64,000 bases of DNA from Pseudomonadota bacterium. GTDB lineage: Bacteria > Desulfobacterota > Desulfobacteria > Desulfobacterales > JAHIVH01. The notes below the pieces were generated by a model. That model saw nothing but the letters and a program-made list of their open reading frames with translations, ran no database searches and was not told where the DNA came from. Within the stretch, counting starts at the first letter, position 1. Each line of letters opens with the position of its first letter. Where the stretch lies: the NCBI GenBank assembly GCA_018816735.1, contig JAHIVH010000123.1, positions 47,882-111,881 of the forward strand, read 5' to 3'. Position numbers and translations under genes: made by a program. Below are positions 1-8,227 of this stretch, piece after piece.

Positions 1-1394
1 GCAAGGCGGTGACCATTGAGGATTTTGCAGCCGCCATGGAAGATGCTTCAGGTGTGGACCTGACCCAGTTCAGACTGTGGTATTCACAGGCAGGAACACC
101 CCGTATTTCGGTTGAGAGATCCTACAATAAAGAAAAAGAAGAATACGCGCTGACAATTACCCAGTCCCTACCTGATACACCAGGCCAGGCCCATAAACGT
201 CCCATGCTGATTCCCATGAAGTTGGCCCTGTTGTCAAAAGAGGGCAGAGAGCTTCCCCTGACACTTTTAAATGATGACAGCAAAAATTCCGGGACAACGG
301 AGCGCGTGATCAGCCTTACAAAAGAATCGGAAACGTTTACATTTGCAGGTATGGATAAAGAACCCGTGCCATCTCTGTTCAGGGGATTTTCCGCACCTGT
401 CAGGGTAGATGAAGGATACACCGATTCCGAACGAATATTCCTTCTTGCCAATGATTCGGATGCATTCAACAGGTGGGATGCGTCCCAGAAGCTGTTTACA
501 GAACATATCCTCATGATGGTTAAACAGATTGGAGACAGGAAGCCTTTTGGTGTTTCAGGAGAATTGACAGACGCCATTCGAAAAACACTTCTTCATCCGG
601 AACTTGACCGGGCACTGATCGCCCAGATTTTAACCGTTCCCACAGAAACGGAACTTGGTGATCAGATGAAAACTATCGCGGTGGATGGTATTCATGACGC
701 ACGGGAGTTTTTCATAAAGACGCTTGGAGAAAGGCTTTATGACGATCTTAAAGATGTTTACGATCGCCTGGAAGAAACAGGGGAATATACGATTGATGGG
801 GATTCAATCGCGCGAAGAAGTTTAAAAAACAAGGCGCTTTTTTACCTTTCAAAAACAGAAAAAGGACGTTCCCTTGTCATTGACGCCTTTTCAAAGGCAT
901 CAAACATGACAGACGAGATCTCGGCATTGACCTTTCTGGCGGATATGAATGTGCCTGAACGGGAACAGGCCATCGACCGGTTTTATGAAAAATGGCGAAA
1001 GGATACGCTGGTTCTTGACAAGTGGTTTTCCGTTCAGGCCGGATCGCAGATGCCCGGTACGCTTGATCAGGTGAAAAGACTCATGAATCATGAAGCGTTT
1101 TCCATTAAAAATCCCAATAAAGTCAGATCGCTTATGGGTATGTTCTGCATGAGCAATCCTTTTTATTTTCATGCATCACATGGCGAAGGATATCAGTTTC
1201 TGGCTGATATCGTCATTGAACTGGATTCCATCAATCCCAGCATGGCCGCACGTCTGTCAGCCGGATTCAACAAATGGAATCGGTATGATGAAAATAGAAA
1301 GCAACAAATGAAAAAAGAGCTTGAAAGGATAAAGGCAACACCGTCCCTTTCCAAGGGAGTATACGAAATCGTCACCCGGGCGCTTAAAGGCTGA
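1..1394 (+). CDS. pepN: Aminopeptidase N (M1 family), 3' half only
   Basis: C-terminal half of a PepN-type zinc aminopeptidase, which removes N-terminal residues from peptides in the cytoplasm. The reading frame is open from the window edge, so the start and the HEXXH zinc site lie outside. About 463 codons are present; E. coli PepN has about 870 residues. The visible part opens in the end of the catalytic domain (AMEDASGVDL followed by FRLWYSQAGTP), then the DUF3458 beta domain and the all-helical C-terminal domain (NNKALFYL-like, MDKWFSVQA, NPNKVRSLMGMF), all close to the E. coli protein by memory. It ends at TGA 1392-1394. The apparent GTG at position 9 is only an internal valine. The next gene is convergent and no terminator stands out between them. 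The family call is firm; nothing can be said about its promoter. Confidence 0.95.
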   Translation, partial: KAVTIEDFAAAMEDASGVDLTQFRLWYSQAGTPRISVERSYNKEKEEYALTITQSLPDTPGQAHKRPMLIPMKLALLSKEGRELPLTLLNDDSKNSGTTERVISLTKESETFTFAGMDKEPVPSLFRGFSAPVRVDEGYTDSERIFLLANDSDAFNRWDASQKLFTEHILMMVKQIGDRKPFGVSGELTDAIRKTLLHPELDRALIAQILTVPTETELGDQMKTIAVDGIHDAREFFIKTLGERLYDDLKDVYDRLEETGEYTIDGDSIARRSLKNKALFYLSKTEKGRSLVIDAFSKASNMTDEISALTFLADMNVPEREQAIDRFYEKWRKDTLVLDKWFSVQAGSQMPGTLDQVKRLMNHEAFSIKNPNKVRSLMGMFCMSNPFYFHASHGEGYQFLADIVIELDSINPSMAARLSAGFNKWNRYDENRKQQMKKELERIKATPSLSKGVYEIVTRALKG

Positions 1395-1446
1395 GTGGGG
1401 GGGGATTTCTGATTAAAATCCGGTAATCAGCAGGTCAGCCGGGGCT

Positions 1447-3483
1447 TCATTGATCCATGCGCTTAATAATCAGCATTGTCGTGTCATCTTTACATTCATA
1501 GGCTTTGAGTTCGCCAATGATGCCGTTTCTGATTGTTAGGGTACTCTCATTTCCCAGATCACTGAAGATACGTTTCAGGTAGTCTTCGCCAAACATGTGA
1601 ATTGTTCTGTTGTCGAGTTTGTTTTTTTGAAGTGCTTCTGTGATCCCATCCGTATAGATCATCATGGTATCGCCGGGATGTAGGATTATCTCGTCATTTT
1701 CAAACATGCCTTTGATATCTTCTTCGATTCCAATCCACATGCCCCGGGTTTCAATTAGTTCCACGTGAGCCTTTTCCTTCCGGTACACCATTATATCCTG
1801 GTGAAGGCCGGAATAACAGAATCTGCCGTTTTCATGACAGGCAAAGACGGTGATGGACATGTATTTGTCTTCTTCCAGCTGCTTGATATTACTTGTAATC
1901 GTAACATTGATCAATTCCAGTAATTGGGACGGCGGGATGGACGGGTTATGCTGAAGTGTTGTCTTGATGGCGGTCTGGACCATCATCATGATGAGGCCTG
2001 CCGGGATTCCATGTCCGGAAACGTCTCCGATAACGATCCAGTCTTTTTCGTCAGCATGAATGACATCGTAATAATCCCCACCGATTTCATCAGCCGGTAC
2101 CATTAACGCAGAGATCTCATAGCCTTCAATTTTGGGATTTTTAGGTAAAAGGACGGTCTGGATTTTTTTGGCCACCTGCATTTCACCCCAGAGCGCATCT
2201 TTGGCGCTCTGAAGGTCTTGTGTCCGCTCCATGACTTTATGCTCCAGATCCACATTTAGTTTCTGAAGTTTTTTACGCATGGAGTTGATCTGGTCCGTCA
2301 ATACAATGGCAAGAAGAACGGCCTGTATGGCAGAACCGATCTGCACCGACCATTGCGTTAGAAAATTATGGGGCAGAATGCTGAAGGATTTTAAGGCAAA
2401 TAAGGTGATACCCAATGCCATACACCCCCAGCTTATGGCAAAAAAAAGCGCGGGTCTTGATTTTTTAAATGCAAGATAAAAAGAAGTTGTGATGGTGATC
2501 ACCACAGTTACGATAAAGGCGGTCGCGTAAATGATGGCAATCCGATAGGGTGCGGTCAAGGAAAGAACCATCCCGATAACAGCCATGAAAAGACAAAATA
2601 CGATGATTTTATCGATTTTTGGAATTTGTTTTTTAAATTCCATTAATGATCTGCCGAACTGTGAGCCCCAGAAATAGGCCAGGCACATGAAAAGCGGCAG
2701 GCAGTTATTGGCCCACCAGATGGAATCGGGCCATAAGTACTGAAATGCCAATCCGTTTAATGCCATCTGAAACAGCATATAGAAAACAATAAACAAGACG
2801 TAATATAAAAAATTAATGTCCTTTACGGATATATATAAAAAAATATTGTAGATGATCATGCTTAACAAAAGACCATAGTATAGCCATAAAATAGGCAATT
2901 CGATATTCAAATGTTTATAAAAATAGGCAGAAGACTGGATGCTTAAGGGCATGTTCAGTGAACTGGCCGTCTGATATCGAAGGTAGTAAATCCGGTCACT
3001 TTTGGCTGGGATATTAATCTGGAAAACCGGGTCACGATATTCTATTTGCCTTTGATTAAACGGGATGCCATCCCCGTTTTTTATAATGGCAAACCCTTTA
3101 TCTTTTTCAGAAATATATAGATCCACGTGGTCGATCATCGGATAATCCTGGACCAGAAAAAAAACGCTATCCCTGTCATGGGGGTTTATGACTGAAAATT
3201 TAACCCAGTAGACGATCTTGGTATATCCGAAACTGTTCACCTCTTTTTTAGAGGCTATCCATAAATAGGAATCAGATGTGCCAGAAGCAGTCAGCCCATC
3301 TATGGTGAATAGCCCATTTGGATCTTCCAGCAGTTCAATGTGTTTTCCGATCTGAATTTTTGAGTAACTATCAGGTAGCGTCACAGGTTCAAGGGCAAGA
3401 GATCGCCCGGGAAGCAAAACAAAAATTGTGCTGACAATAAAGCAGCTCAAAACTGCCGCCCTTTTTAGGTTGCCTTCTGACAT
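1447..3483 (-). CDS. 7TM-DISM receptor with SpoIIE/PP2C-type phosphatase domain
   Basis: Membrane signalling protein of about 678 residues. In order: signal peptide (about 1-30), periplasmic 7TMR-DISMED2-like domain (about 45-170), seven membrane helices (about 180-390), a short coiled coil, and a C-terminal PP2C/SpoIIE serine phosphatase (about 430-675). The phosphatase metal-site motifs are visible: EIGGDYYDV, GDVSGHG, YTDGITEA and DDTTML. Such proteins typically dephosphorylate an anti-anti-sigma factor in response to an extracellular ligand; no partner (STAS or HPK anti-sigma) is encoded nearby, so the target is unknown. I chose ATG 3481-3483 because an AGAGGGG ribosome site lies just upstream and a signal peptide follows. 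The frame stays open to 3633, but those extra 50 residues lack a ribosome site and do not look like protein. Divergent from the OmpA-like gene. Confidence 0.88.
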   Translation of the reverse strand: MSEGNLKRAAVLSCFIVSTIFVLLPGRSLALEPVTLPDSYSKIQIGKHIELLEDPNGLFTIDGLTASGTSDSYLWIASKKEVNSFGYTKIVYWVKFSVINPHDRDSVFFLVQDYPMIDHVDLYISEKDKGFAIIKNGDGIPFNQRQIEYRDPVFQINIPAKSDRIYYLRYQTASSLNMPLSIQSSAYFYKHLNIELPILWLYYGLLLSMIIYNIFLYISVKDINFLYYVLFIVFYMLFQMALNGLAFQYLWPDSIWWANNCLPLFMCLAYFWGSQFGRSLMEFKKQIPKIDKIIVFCLFMAVIGMVLSLTAPYRIAIIYATAFIVTVVITITTSFYLAFKKSRPALFFAISWGCMALGITLFALKSFSILPHNFLTQWSVQIGSAIQAVLLAIVLTDQINSMRKKLQKLNVDLEHKVMERTQDLQSAKDALWGEMQVAKKIQTVLLPKNPKIEGYEISALMVPADEIGGDYYDVIHADEKDWIVIGDVSGHGIPAGLIMMMVQTAIKTTLQHNPSIPPSQLLELINVTITSNIKQLEEDKYMSITVFACHENGRFCYSGLHQDIMVYRKEKAHVELIETRGMWIGIEEDIKGMFENDEIILHPGDTMMIYTDGITEALQKNKLDNRTIHMFGEDYLKRIFSDLGNESTLTIRNGIIGELKAYECKDDTTMLIIKRMDQ

Positions 3484-4024
3484 ATGGCCCCTCTCTTTTA
3501 TCGATGATACGCTGTGAGACTGATGAAATGAATTTTGTAGTGCGTTCACCGGGAAAATTGTGTTGAAATATTTTTCCCGATAGTGGAGGAAATCAATTTG
3601 CCATAGCATACAATCATAAAAACAGATTGTCAATGTTCGTTCAATAGAGTATCCATTGGGTGAATTTTTATTAACTTTCTGTAATTATAGTATAAAAAGT
3701 CATTCCTTCCCATCCGCTTATCCAATTGATTGCATGAAGTCGAGTTGTTTACACAAATTGATTGACTTCTGAGTAAAATTTTCTTATGAAGTTCGCATAA
3801 AATCGCATTTTTGTACACAATACTATCACGAGCTACCTTTTTTTATGGTTGCCGAACGGGGGCATTAAAATTTAATTTAATAATGGATTGGTGATCATTG
3901 TTTATGTTGACAAACATATAATGTTTGTGTAATGTATGTTTTAAGGTTATATTTTCCATCGGCAATATGATAAATTCAGAGTCTTTTAATAACAGATACT
4001 TTAGGAGAGCAAAGAAGGTTTATT
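3484..4024. other. Divergent intergenic region, AT-rich, no gene seen
   Basis: About 540 bases separate the phosphatase gene from the surface protein gene. The short open frames here have no ribosome sites and no recognisable products. The right end carries the promoter/operator annotated separately, and AGGAGAGCAAAG-type sequence near 4000-4015 supplies the ribosome site for the gene at 4025. Confidence 0.6.
3907..3935 (+). promoter_or_regulatory. Promoter with palindromic operator in the spacer
   Basis: TTGACA (3907-3912) and a weak -10 TAATGT (3930-3935) are separated by 17 bases. Most of the spacer is a perfect inverted repeat, ACAAACAT (3910-3917), three bases, ATGTTTGT (3921-3928). An exact 8-bp palindrome between -35 and -10 is a common place for a repressor to bind. 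It lies about 90 bases before the start at 4025. The repressor is unknown. The promoter call rests on the -35 and the spacing; the palindrome is directly visible. Confidence 0.5.
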
Positions 4025-7000
4025 ATGGCTGATAAAAGATCGTTTAATAAATGGATAGGGTTGACTTGTCTTTTGACAATCTTTTTTCTTGTTCCCATTA
4101 ATGGTTTTGCCGGCAAAGACGGTAAGGACGGCAAAGATGACGGCTCGGGACAAAGTTATCTGGACTTTAAAATACAGAATCAGTCACTCATTTCAGTAAA
4201 TGAGTCGTTGCAGGCTGTATCCGTCCTGGATTCAAATTACAGTGCACTTTATATGGGTGCCGATAAAGCTGCAGACAACAAATCAACCACAGCCTGGTCA
4301 AATTTTTTGTATTTCACCTCCGGCAGCTATCTGCAGGTCGATTTTGGCGAAGAAATTACGGTCTCAAAAGTGAATATCCTGAACCGCGTGGATATGAACG
4401 CCAGTATGCAAGCATTTGATATCGAATATCAAAGCGGGGCAGGATGGACCAAAATAGGTAATTATACCACAAATATTGCCAATGGTGAGCTGATAGAAGT
4501 GGAAATTCCTGACATTCAAACAGGGGCATTGCGGCTGACCAATTTTTCACTTGAAGGCGGCAAAAACTGTGTAGCGGTAAGTGAGTTCCAGGTCAACACG
4601 CCTGTGATGCATGCCAGCATTGAAGCCTCTACGGCGCCACCCTCATATGCAAATGATGGTGACAGGGCTACATTCTGGTCCAATTGTTTCTACCCCCAGG
4701 CAAATGATTTTCTCGAGGTCAATCTCGGCAGGGTGGCCCTTGTTACCAGTATCCAGTTGATCAATGTGGTTGATGGCAGCATGGGGCTTTCCGGGTTTGA
4801 TCTGGAATATCACAACGGCTACAGCTGGCAGAAGATCGGTACCTATAAAAGCACAATGACGCCCGATGAAGTGATAAAAATAGCTGTTCCTGAAATTTAT
4901 GCAAAGCGGTTGAGAATAAAGAATTTTTCCCTGGGAGCAGATAAAACCTGTGCAGGGATAGCTGAATTTCAGGTAAACACTCCTGACATGAGTTCAGATA
5001 GTGAAGATGATTCACACCAAGCTTTTGATGCCAGTGATGAAAGTGATGAAACCTACTGGTCCAATTGCGGGGCCTATGATGCAAACGATTATCTTGAGAT
5101 TGATTTTGGCAAGCCTTTCACCGTATCCCGTATTGAGGTGACCAATTACTACCCGGAAACAGGCGACCAGGGCATGATGGGGTTTGATCTCCAGTATTAT
5201 AATGGAAGCACATGGGTCACGATCGATAATTACCAGGGAACCAAACGGCACCATCCCTTTTTTGATATTACTCTGGATATGGTTATAGCGGCACAGCGAT
5301 TCAGGCTCACCAATTTCGATCTTGGTGTTGACCGGACATGTGTGGGAATAAGCGATATCTCTTTTTTCACACCCGATAGAACGTACTATGAAATGCCTCC
5401 TGTTGAAATCATCCTGCTTCCTGAAGTGACAAGTGTCACACTTTCAGAAGAAGAGCTTTCTTCGGATAATACGGAGCCAAGGGATATTATCATCACCGGC
5501 GATAATTTTGTCGGGGAGCCTTCTGCAAATACCATCTATTTTGAAAATGAAACGAATACATTCCAGATCGAAAACACATCCGGCACAACAACCGAACTTT
5601 ACGCAACCATACCGGCAGACGTGAAGCCCGGTTTGTATGATGTCCAGGTCGTCAATGAAAATGGCAGTTCCAATATTCTGGAAGGCGCGTATGAAATAAC
5701 GGGCACCGTGAATCCGGAAGGTGATGACCCCATTCCTCTTGACATGATTAGCAAGAATTTCGGCATATGTTTTATCTCAATGGCAGGAACCGGTTCAATG
5801 GGCAGATTTTCATCGATATGCCTGTCTTTGATACTGGCGGGTCTGGTGTTTTTTTTTTTACGGAAAAAAAGCGTGATTCGCGTAATCGCCATCATTTGCC
5901 TTTTTTCAACAGGTCAATTGACGGATGCGTTTGCAGGACTCGTAAACTATACCGGAAATGAAAAATGGTATATCGGCGTCGGTATCGGTTATCAGGAAAT
6001 TGATGACCGATACAATGCAGTTGTGCTGGGCACCGATGAGACCATGAAGGTGGACAACAGTATCTATCCGGTGATACGGGGCGGATGGCATTTTACCCAT
6101 AATATTATCCTTGAAACCGGCCTTCGTTACGATATCTACAGCGGTAAATTGAGGGGAGAGAATATTGACAATGGCGATGGACTGAAAGGTTTTTCCTTGA
6201 TCCTCGGACCTGTTTACCGGTTTGATAAGTACAATGCCCTTTTCTTGGGGGATATACAGCCATTCGTCAATGCCAATATCGGATATCGTAAACTGGATAT
6301 GGGGCTTGATTATGCTGTCGACGATTTCGACCCGTCATTCGGCTATGAGCTTGCCTGTGGTTTGACCAAAGGGCCTTTTGAGGTCAGGCTGGGGTATGGC
6401 GACTATTCCTACGATGAAGGCGGTACTGACGCCGGTTTTGATTCTTCAGGGTCAACGTCACGGCTCGATCAGTCAGGTTTTTTTGTCGAACTCTCCTATC
6501 TGTTTTCCTACAAACCCAAAAAGAAACAACCCGAACCCGAGCCAGCTCCTGCACCAGCTCCTGTAGAGGTGGTCAGAGACTCGGACAATGACGGTGTGCC
6601 GGATGACCGGGACAAATGCCCGGATACACCCCCTGGCACCCTGGTGGATGACGATGGATGCCCTGTTATCCTTGAGCCGAAAACATCAGCAGAAATGACG
6701 CAAATACTCAACACGGTTGATGAAACGACAAAAACCAGCAGAGAAATATATATGAAGGTGGAATTTGATTTTGATTCGGCAGTGATCAAGCCCATGTCTT
6801 ACGATATTTTAAACGAGCTTGGCCAGGCATTGCTGAATTTTGATACAAAAGATAATACACTTCTGATAAACGGCCATACGGATTCTGATGGTCCTGACGA
6901 TTACAATATGGACCTCAGCAAAAGACGGGCGAATTCTGTCAAGGCATACATTTTTGATCATTTTAGCCTGAAATCCCTGAACGTCGAAACCAAAGGGTTT

Positions 7001-7117
7001 GGAGAAGAACAGCCCCTTCTCCCCAACACGAGTTCATATAACAAATCGCGAAACCGCAGAGTTGAAATCATGATGAAGCATGGTGATAATAATGACATGG
7101 GCGAGATTGCGCCCTGA
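4025..7117 (+). CDS. Discoidin/TIG surface protein fused in frame to an OmpA-type outer-membrane protein
   Basis: As given this is one 1030-residue frame, but it reads as two proteins. Part 1: signal peptide (1-29), a GKDGKDGKDD stretch, three F5/8-type C (discoidin-like) repeats (about 60-190, 195-320, 325-450) and an IPT/TIG domain (about 464-559). It ends in a tripartite tail: FGICFISMAGTGS (about 577), a membrane helix, then basic residues, like C-terminal sorting signals. Part 2: a second signal peptide (about 613-635, ending AFA), an eight-strand-like barrel (about 636-828), a Pro-rich linker, a thrombospondin type 3 calcium-binding repeat (DSDNDGVPDDRDKCPDT) and an OmpA peptidoglycan-binding domain (about 920-1025, with NGHTDSDG and NRRVEI). 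The join is an 11-T run. With one T fewer the first part would stop at TGA 5874-5876, overlapping a GTG start at 5873. Expected location is the outer membrane; ligand unknown. Confidence 0.8.
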   Translation: MADKRSFNKWIGLTCLLTIFFLVPINGFAGKDGKDGKDDGSGQSYLDFKIQNQSLISVNESLQAVSVLDSNYSALYMGADKAADNKSTTAWSNFLYFTSGSYLQVDFGEEITVSKVNILNRVDMNASMQAFDIEYQSGAGWTKIGNYTTNIANGELIEVEIPDIQTGALRLTNFSLEGGKNCVAVSEFQVNTPVMHASIEASTAPPSYANDGDRATFWSNCFYPQANDFLEVNLGRVALVTSIQLINVVDGSMGLSGFDLEYHNGYSWQKIGTYKSTMTPDEVIKIAVPEIYAKRLRIKNFSLGADKTCAGIAEFQVNTPDMSSDSEDDSHQAFDASDESDETYWSNCGAYDANDYLEIDFGKPFTVSRIEVTNYYPETGDQGMMGFDLQYYNGSTWVTIDNYQGTKRHHPFFDITLDMVIAAQRFRLTNFDLGVDRTCVGISDISFFTPDRTYYEMPPVEIILLPEVTSVTLSEEELSSDNTEPRDIIITGDNFVGEPSANTIYFENETNTFQIENTSGTTTELYATIPADVKPGLYDVQVVNENGSSNILEGAYEITGTVNPEGDDPIPLDMISKNFGICFISMAGTGSMGRFSSICLSLILAGLVFFFLRKKSVIRVIAIICLFSTGQLTDAFAGLVNYTGNEKWYIGVGIGYQEIDDRYNAVVLGTDETMKVDNSIYPVIRGGWHFTHNIILETGLRYDIYSGKLRGENIDNGDGLKGFSLILGPVYRFDKYNALFLGDIQPFVNANIGYRKLDMGLDYAVDDFDPSFGYELACGLTKGPFEVRLGYGDYSYDEGGTDAGFDSSGSTSRLDQSGFFVELSYLFSYKPKKKQPEPEPAPAPAPVEVVRDSDNDGVPDDRDKCPDTPPGTLVDDDGCPVILEPKTSAEMTQILNTVDETTKTSREIYMKVEFDFDSAVIKPMSYDILNELGQALLNFDTKDNTLLINGHTDSDGPDDYNMDLSKRRANSVKAYIFDHFSLKSLNVETKGFGEEQPLLPNTSSYNKSRNRRVEIMMKHGDNNDMGEIAP
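5849..5859 (+). repeat. 11-T homopolymer at the junction of the two halves of the surface/OmpA gene
   Basis: Eleven consecutive T residues inside the coding frame, soon followed by seven A residues (5864-5870). It sits between the C-terminal membrane segment of the first half and the second signal peptide. Loss of one T gives ...VFFFYGKKA and a stop whose TGA overlaps GTG (5873-5875) in the classic GTGA arrangement. Gain of one T leads into a 35-residue unrelated tail. Runs of this length slip readily, so this may be a phase-variable switch, a site of transcript slippage, or a sequencing error. Confidence 0.75.
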
Positions 7118-7167
7118 TCTATCAAAGAAAACCGTCTCTTTCAAATTGATATTCATAATTTCATCAC

Positions 7168-7206
7168 AGCGTCTTCAGGGAAATTTCACTGAAGACGCTT
7201 TTTTTT
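7168..7206 (+). terminator. Intrinsic terminator after the surface/OmpA gene
   Basis: Perfect 11-bp stem AGCGTCTTCAG (7168-7178) with CTGAAGACGCT (7189-7199), a 10-base loop, and a run of eight Ts. It lies 50 bases after the stop at 7117 and separates that gene from the convergent GntR gene. Confidence 0.9.
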
Positions 7207-7234
7207 GGGTTGGGATCATCAGGAAGAAAGAGAA

Positions 7235-7954
7235 CTACAGGTTTATGGTTTTGTTACCCTTAAAAGGACCCAGGGCATCCTTCATTTTGTTTTCTGAATA
7301 GATTAACGCTTTTTCCATGGCATAAGATGCATACGCTTCATCTCTTGCACAGATTGCAGATACGACTTTCTGATGAAGGTCGATCGATGCCGGACCTGTT
7401 CCTTCCAGGTGATAGAAAAAATGTGTGTAATAATGATAAATCGGCCTGAAAGAATGAAACATCAACTTCAGGACAAGGTTATTTGAAAAAACCGCTATCT
7501 TGTAGTGAAGGGTATAATCCATTTCTGCGAGGTAGGATCGGTTGTCTGCATTGGCTTTCAGCCCTTCCATAAGTTCCGTAAGGTAGGTGATGCCTGCCGG
7601 TGTAATGTTCTGCGCAGCTTTTCTGGCTGCAAAGACTTCGTTTGTCCGCCGGAATTCCATGAGCGATATGAGGAGAGATAAATCGACCGCTTCGCTTGTT
7701 CGCATAATATGGATTAAAAGGTCAAGAGAGGCTTCTTCTTTGTAAGCGCAAACATAGTTTCCGCTCTGCGGTTTTTTGACGATCAGTCCCAGCTGGGAGA
7801 GTTTTCTTACGGCATCCCTGATGGTCACCCGGCTGACCTTGTGGGCTAAGGAGAGGGTCCGTTCCGAGGGCAGCCTGCTCCCTGCCGGAAACGTTCCTTC
7901 CAGTATTTCCTGCTGCAACTTGATAAATACCGATTCTGAGAGATTGGTTGTCAT
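7235..7954 (-). CDS. GntR-family transcriptional regulator, FadR subfamily (FCD domain)
   Basis: 239 residues. The N-terminal winged helix-turn-helix (about 5-70) shows the GntR signature: LQQEILEGTFPAGSRLPSER followed by KVSRVTIRDAVRKLSQLGL. The C-terminal all-helical FCD ligand-binding domain (about 85-230) has spaced His/Asp residues (EMDYTLHYKIA and FHSFRPIYHYY) that often hold a metal and an organic acid. ATG 7952-7954 has AAGGATG upstream. It is divergent from the glycyl radical enzyme, and the shared intergenic region holds two palindromes fitting the TNGTNNNACNA pattern of FCD regulators, so local control of that operon plus autoregulation is the natural inference. The effector is not deducible; FCD proteins commonly sense small carboxylates that are substrates of the adjacent pathway. 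Confidence 0.9.
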   Translation of the reverse strand: MTTNLSESVFIKLQQEILEGTFPAGSRLPSERTLSLAHKVSRVTIRDAVRKLSQLGLIVKKPQSGNYVCAYKEEASLDLLIHIMRTSEAVDLSLLISLMEFRRTNEVFAARKAAQNITPAGITYLTELMEGLKANADNRSYLAEMDYTLHYKIAVFSNNLVLKLMFHSFRPIYHYYTHFFYHLEGTGPASIDLHQKVVSAICARDEAYASYAMEKALIYSENKMKDALGPFKGNKTINL

Positions 7955-7982
7955 CTGGGCATCCTTTTCGTAAATACCATCA

Positions 7983-7993
7983 TGGTAATACCA
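7983..7993. promoter_or_regulatory. Operator 1 (GntR/FCD type), regulator side
   Basis: TGGTAATACCA is a perfect inverted repeat around a central A, 29 bases before the GntR start codon. It is essentially the same as the palindrome at 8116-8126 (TGGTATTACCA), differing only in the centre. It fits the FadR/FCD consensus TNGTNNNACNA. Its position suggests autoregulation of the regulator. Confidence 0.7.
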
Positions 7994-8081
7994 CTTATAT
8001 TCTAAATTTTTCAGGGTTCGTCAAGCATTATTCATATTTAATTCAATATTTTATATATTTAATATTCGAATGATGAAAGGG

Positions 8082-8127
8082 TTGACATTTGTATATAGAT
8101 TTCATACTGTCAATTTGGTATTACCAA
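8082..8127 (+). promoter_or_regulatory. Promoter and operator 2 for the glycyl radical enzyme operon
   Basis: TTGACA (8082-8087), a 17-base spacer and TACTGT (8105-8110) form a plausible sigma-70 promoter. TTGGTATTACCAA (8115-8127), a perfect 13-bp inverted repeat, covers the expected transcription start, an arrangement typical of repression. The centres of the two operators are 133 bases apart. The leader of about 100 bases to the ATG at 8228 contains no obvious riboswitch. Confidence 0.65.
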
Positions 8128-8227
8128 GAATACACCACCATCCTGTCCGGATCGTGAATTTTCTTTTCAGATATGTGTTTCGCGATTTTCATAACGGTTC
8201 GGTTAAGATGACAGGGGAGGACAGAAC

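Noticed and set aside
3630..3818. 62-codon open frame on the minus strand in the divergent intergenic region
   Set aside because: No ribosome site, AT-rich composition, and no recognisable product.
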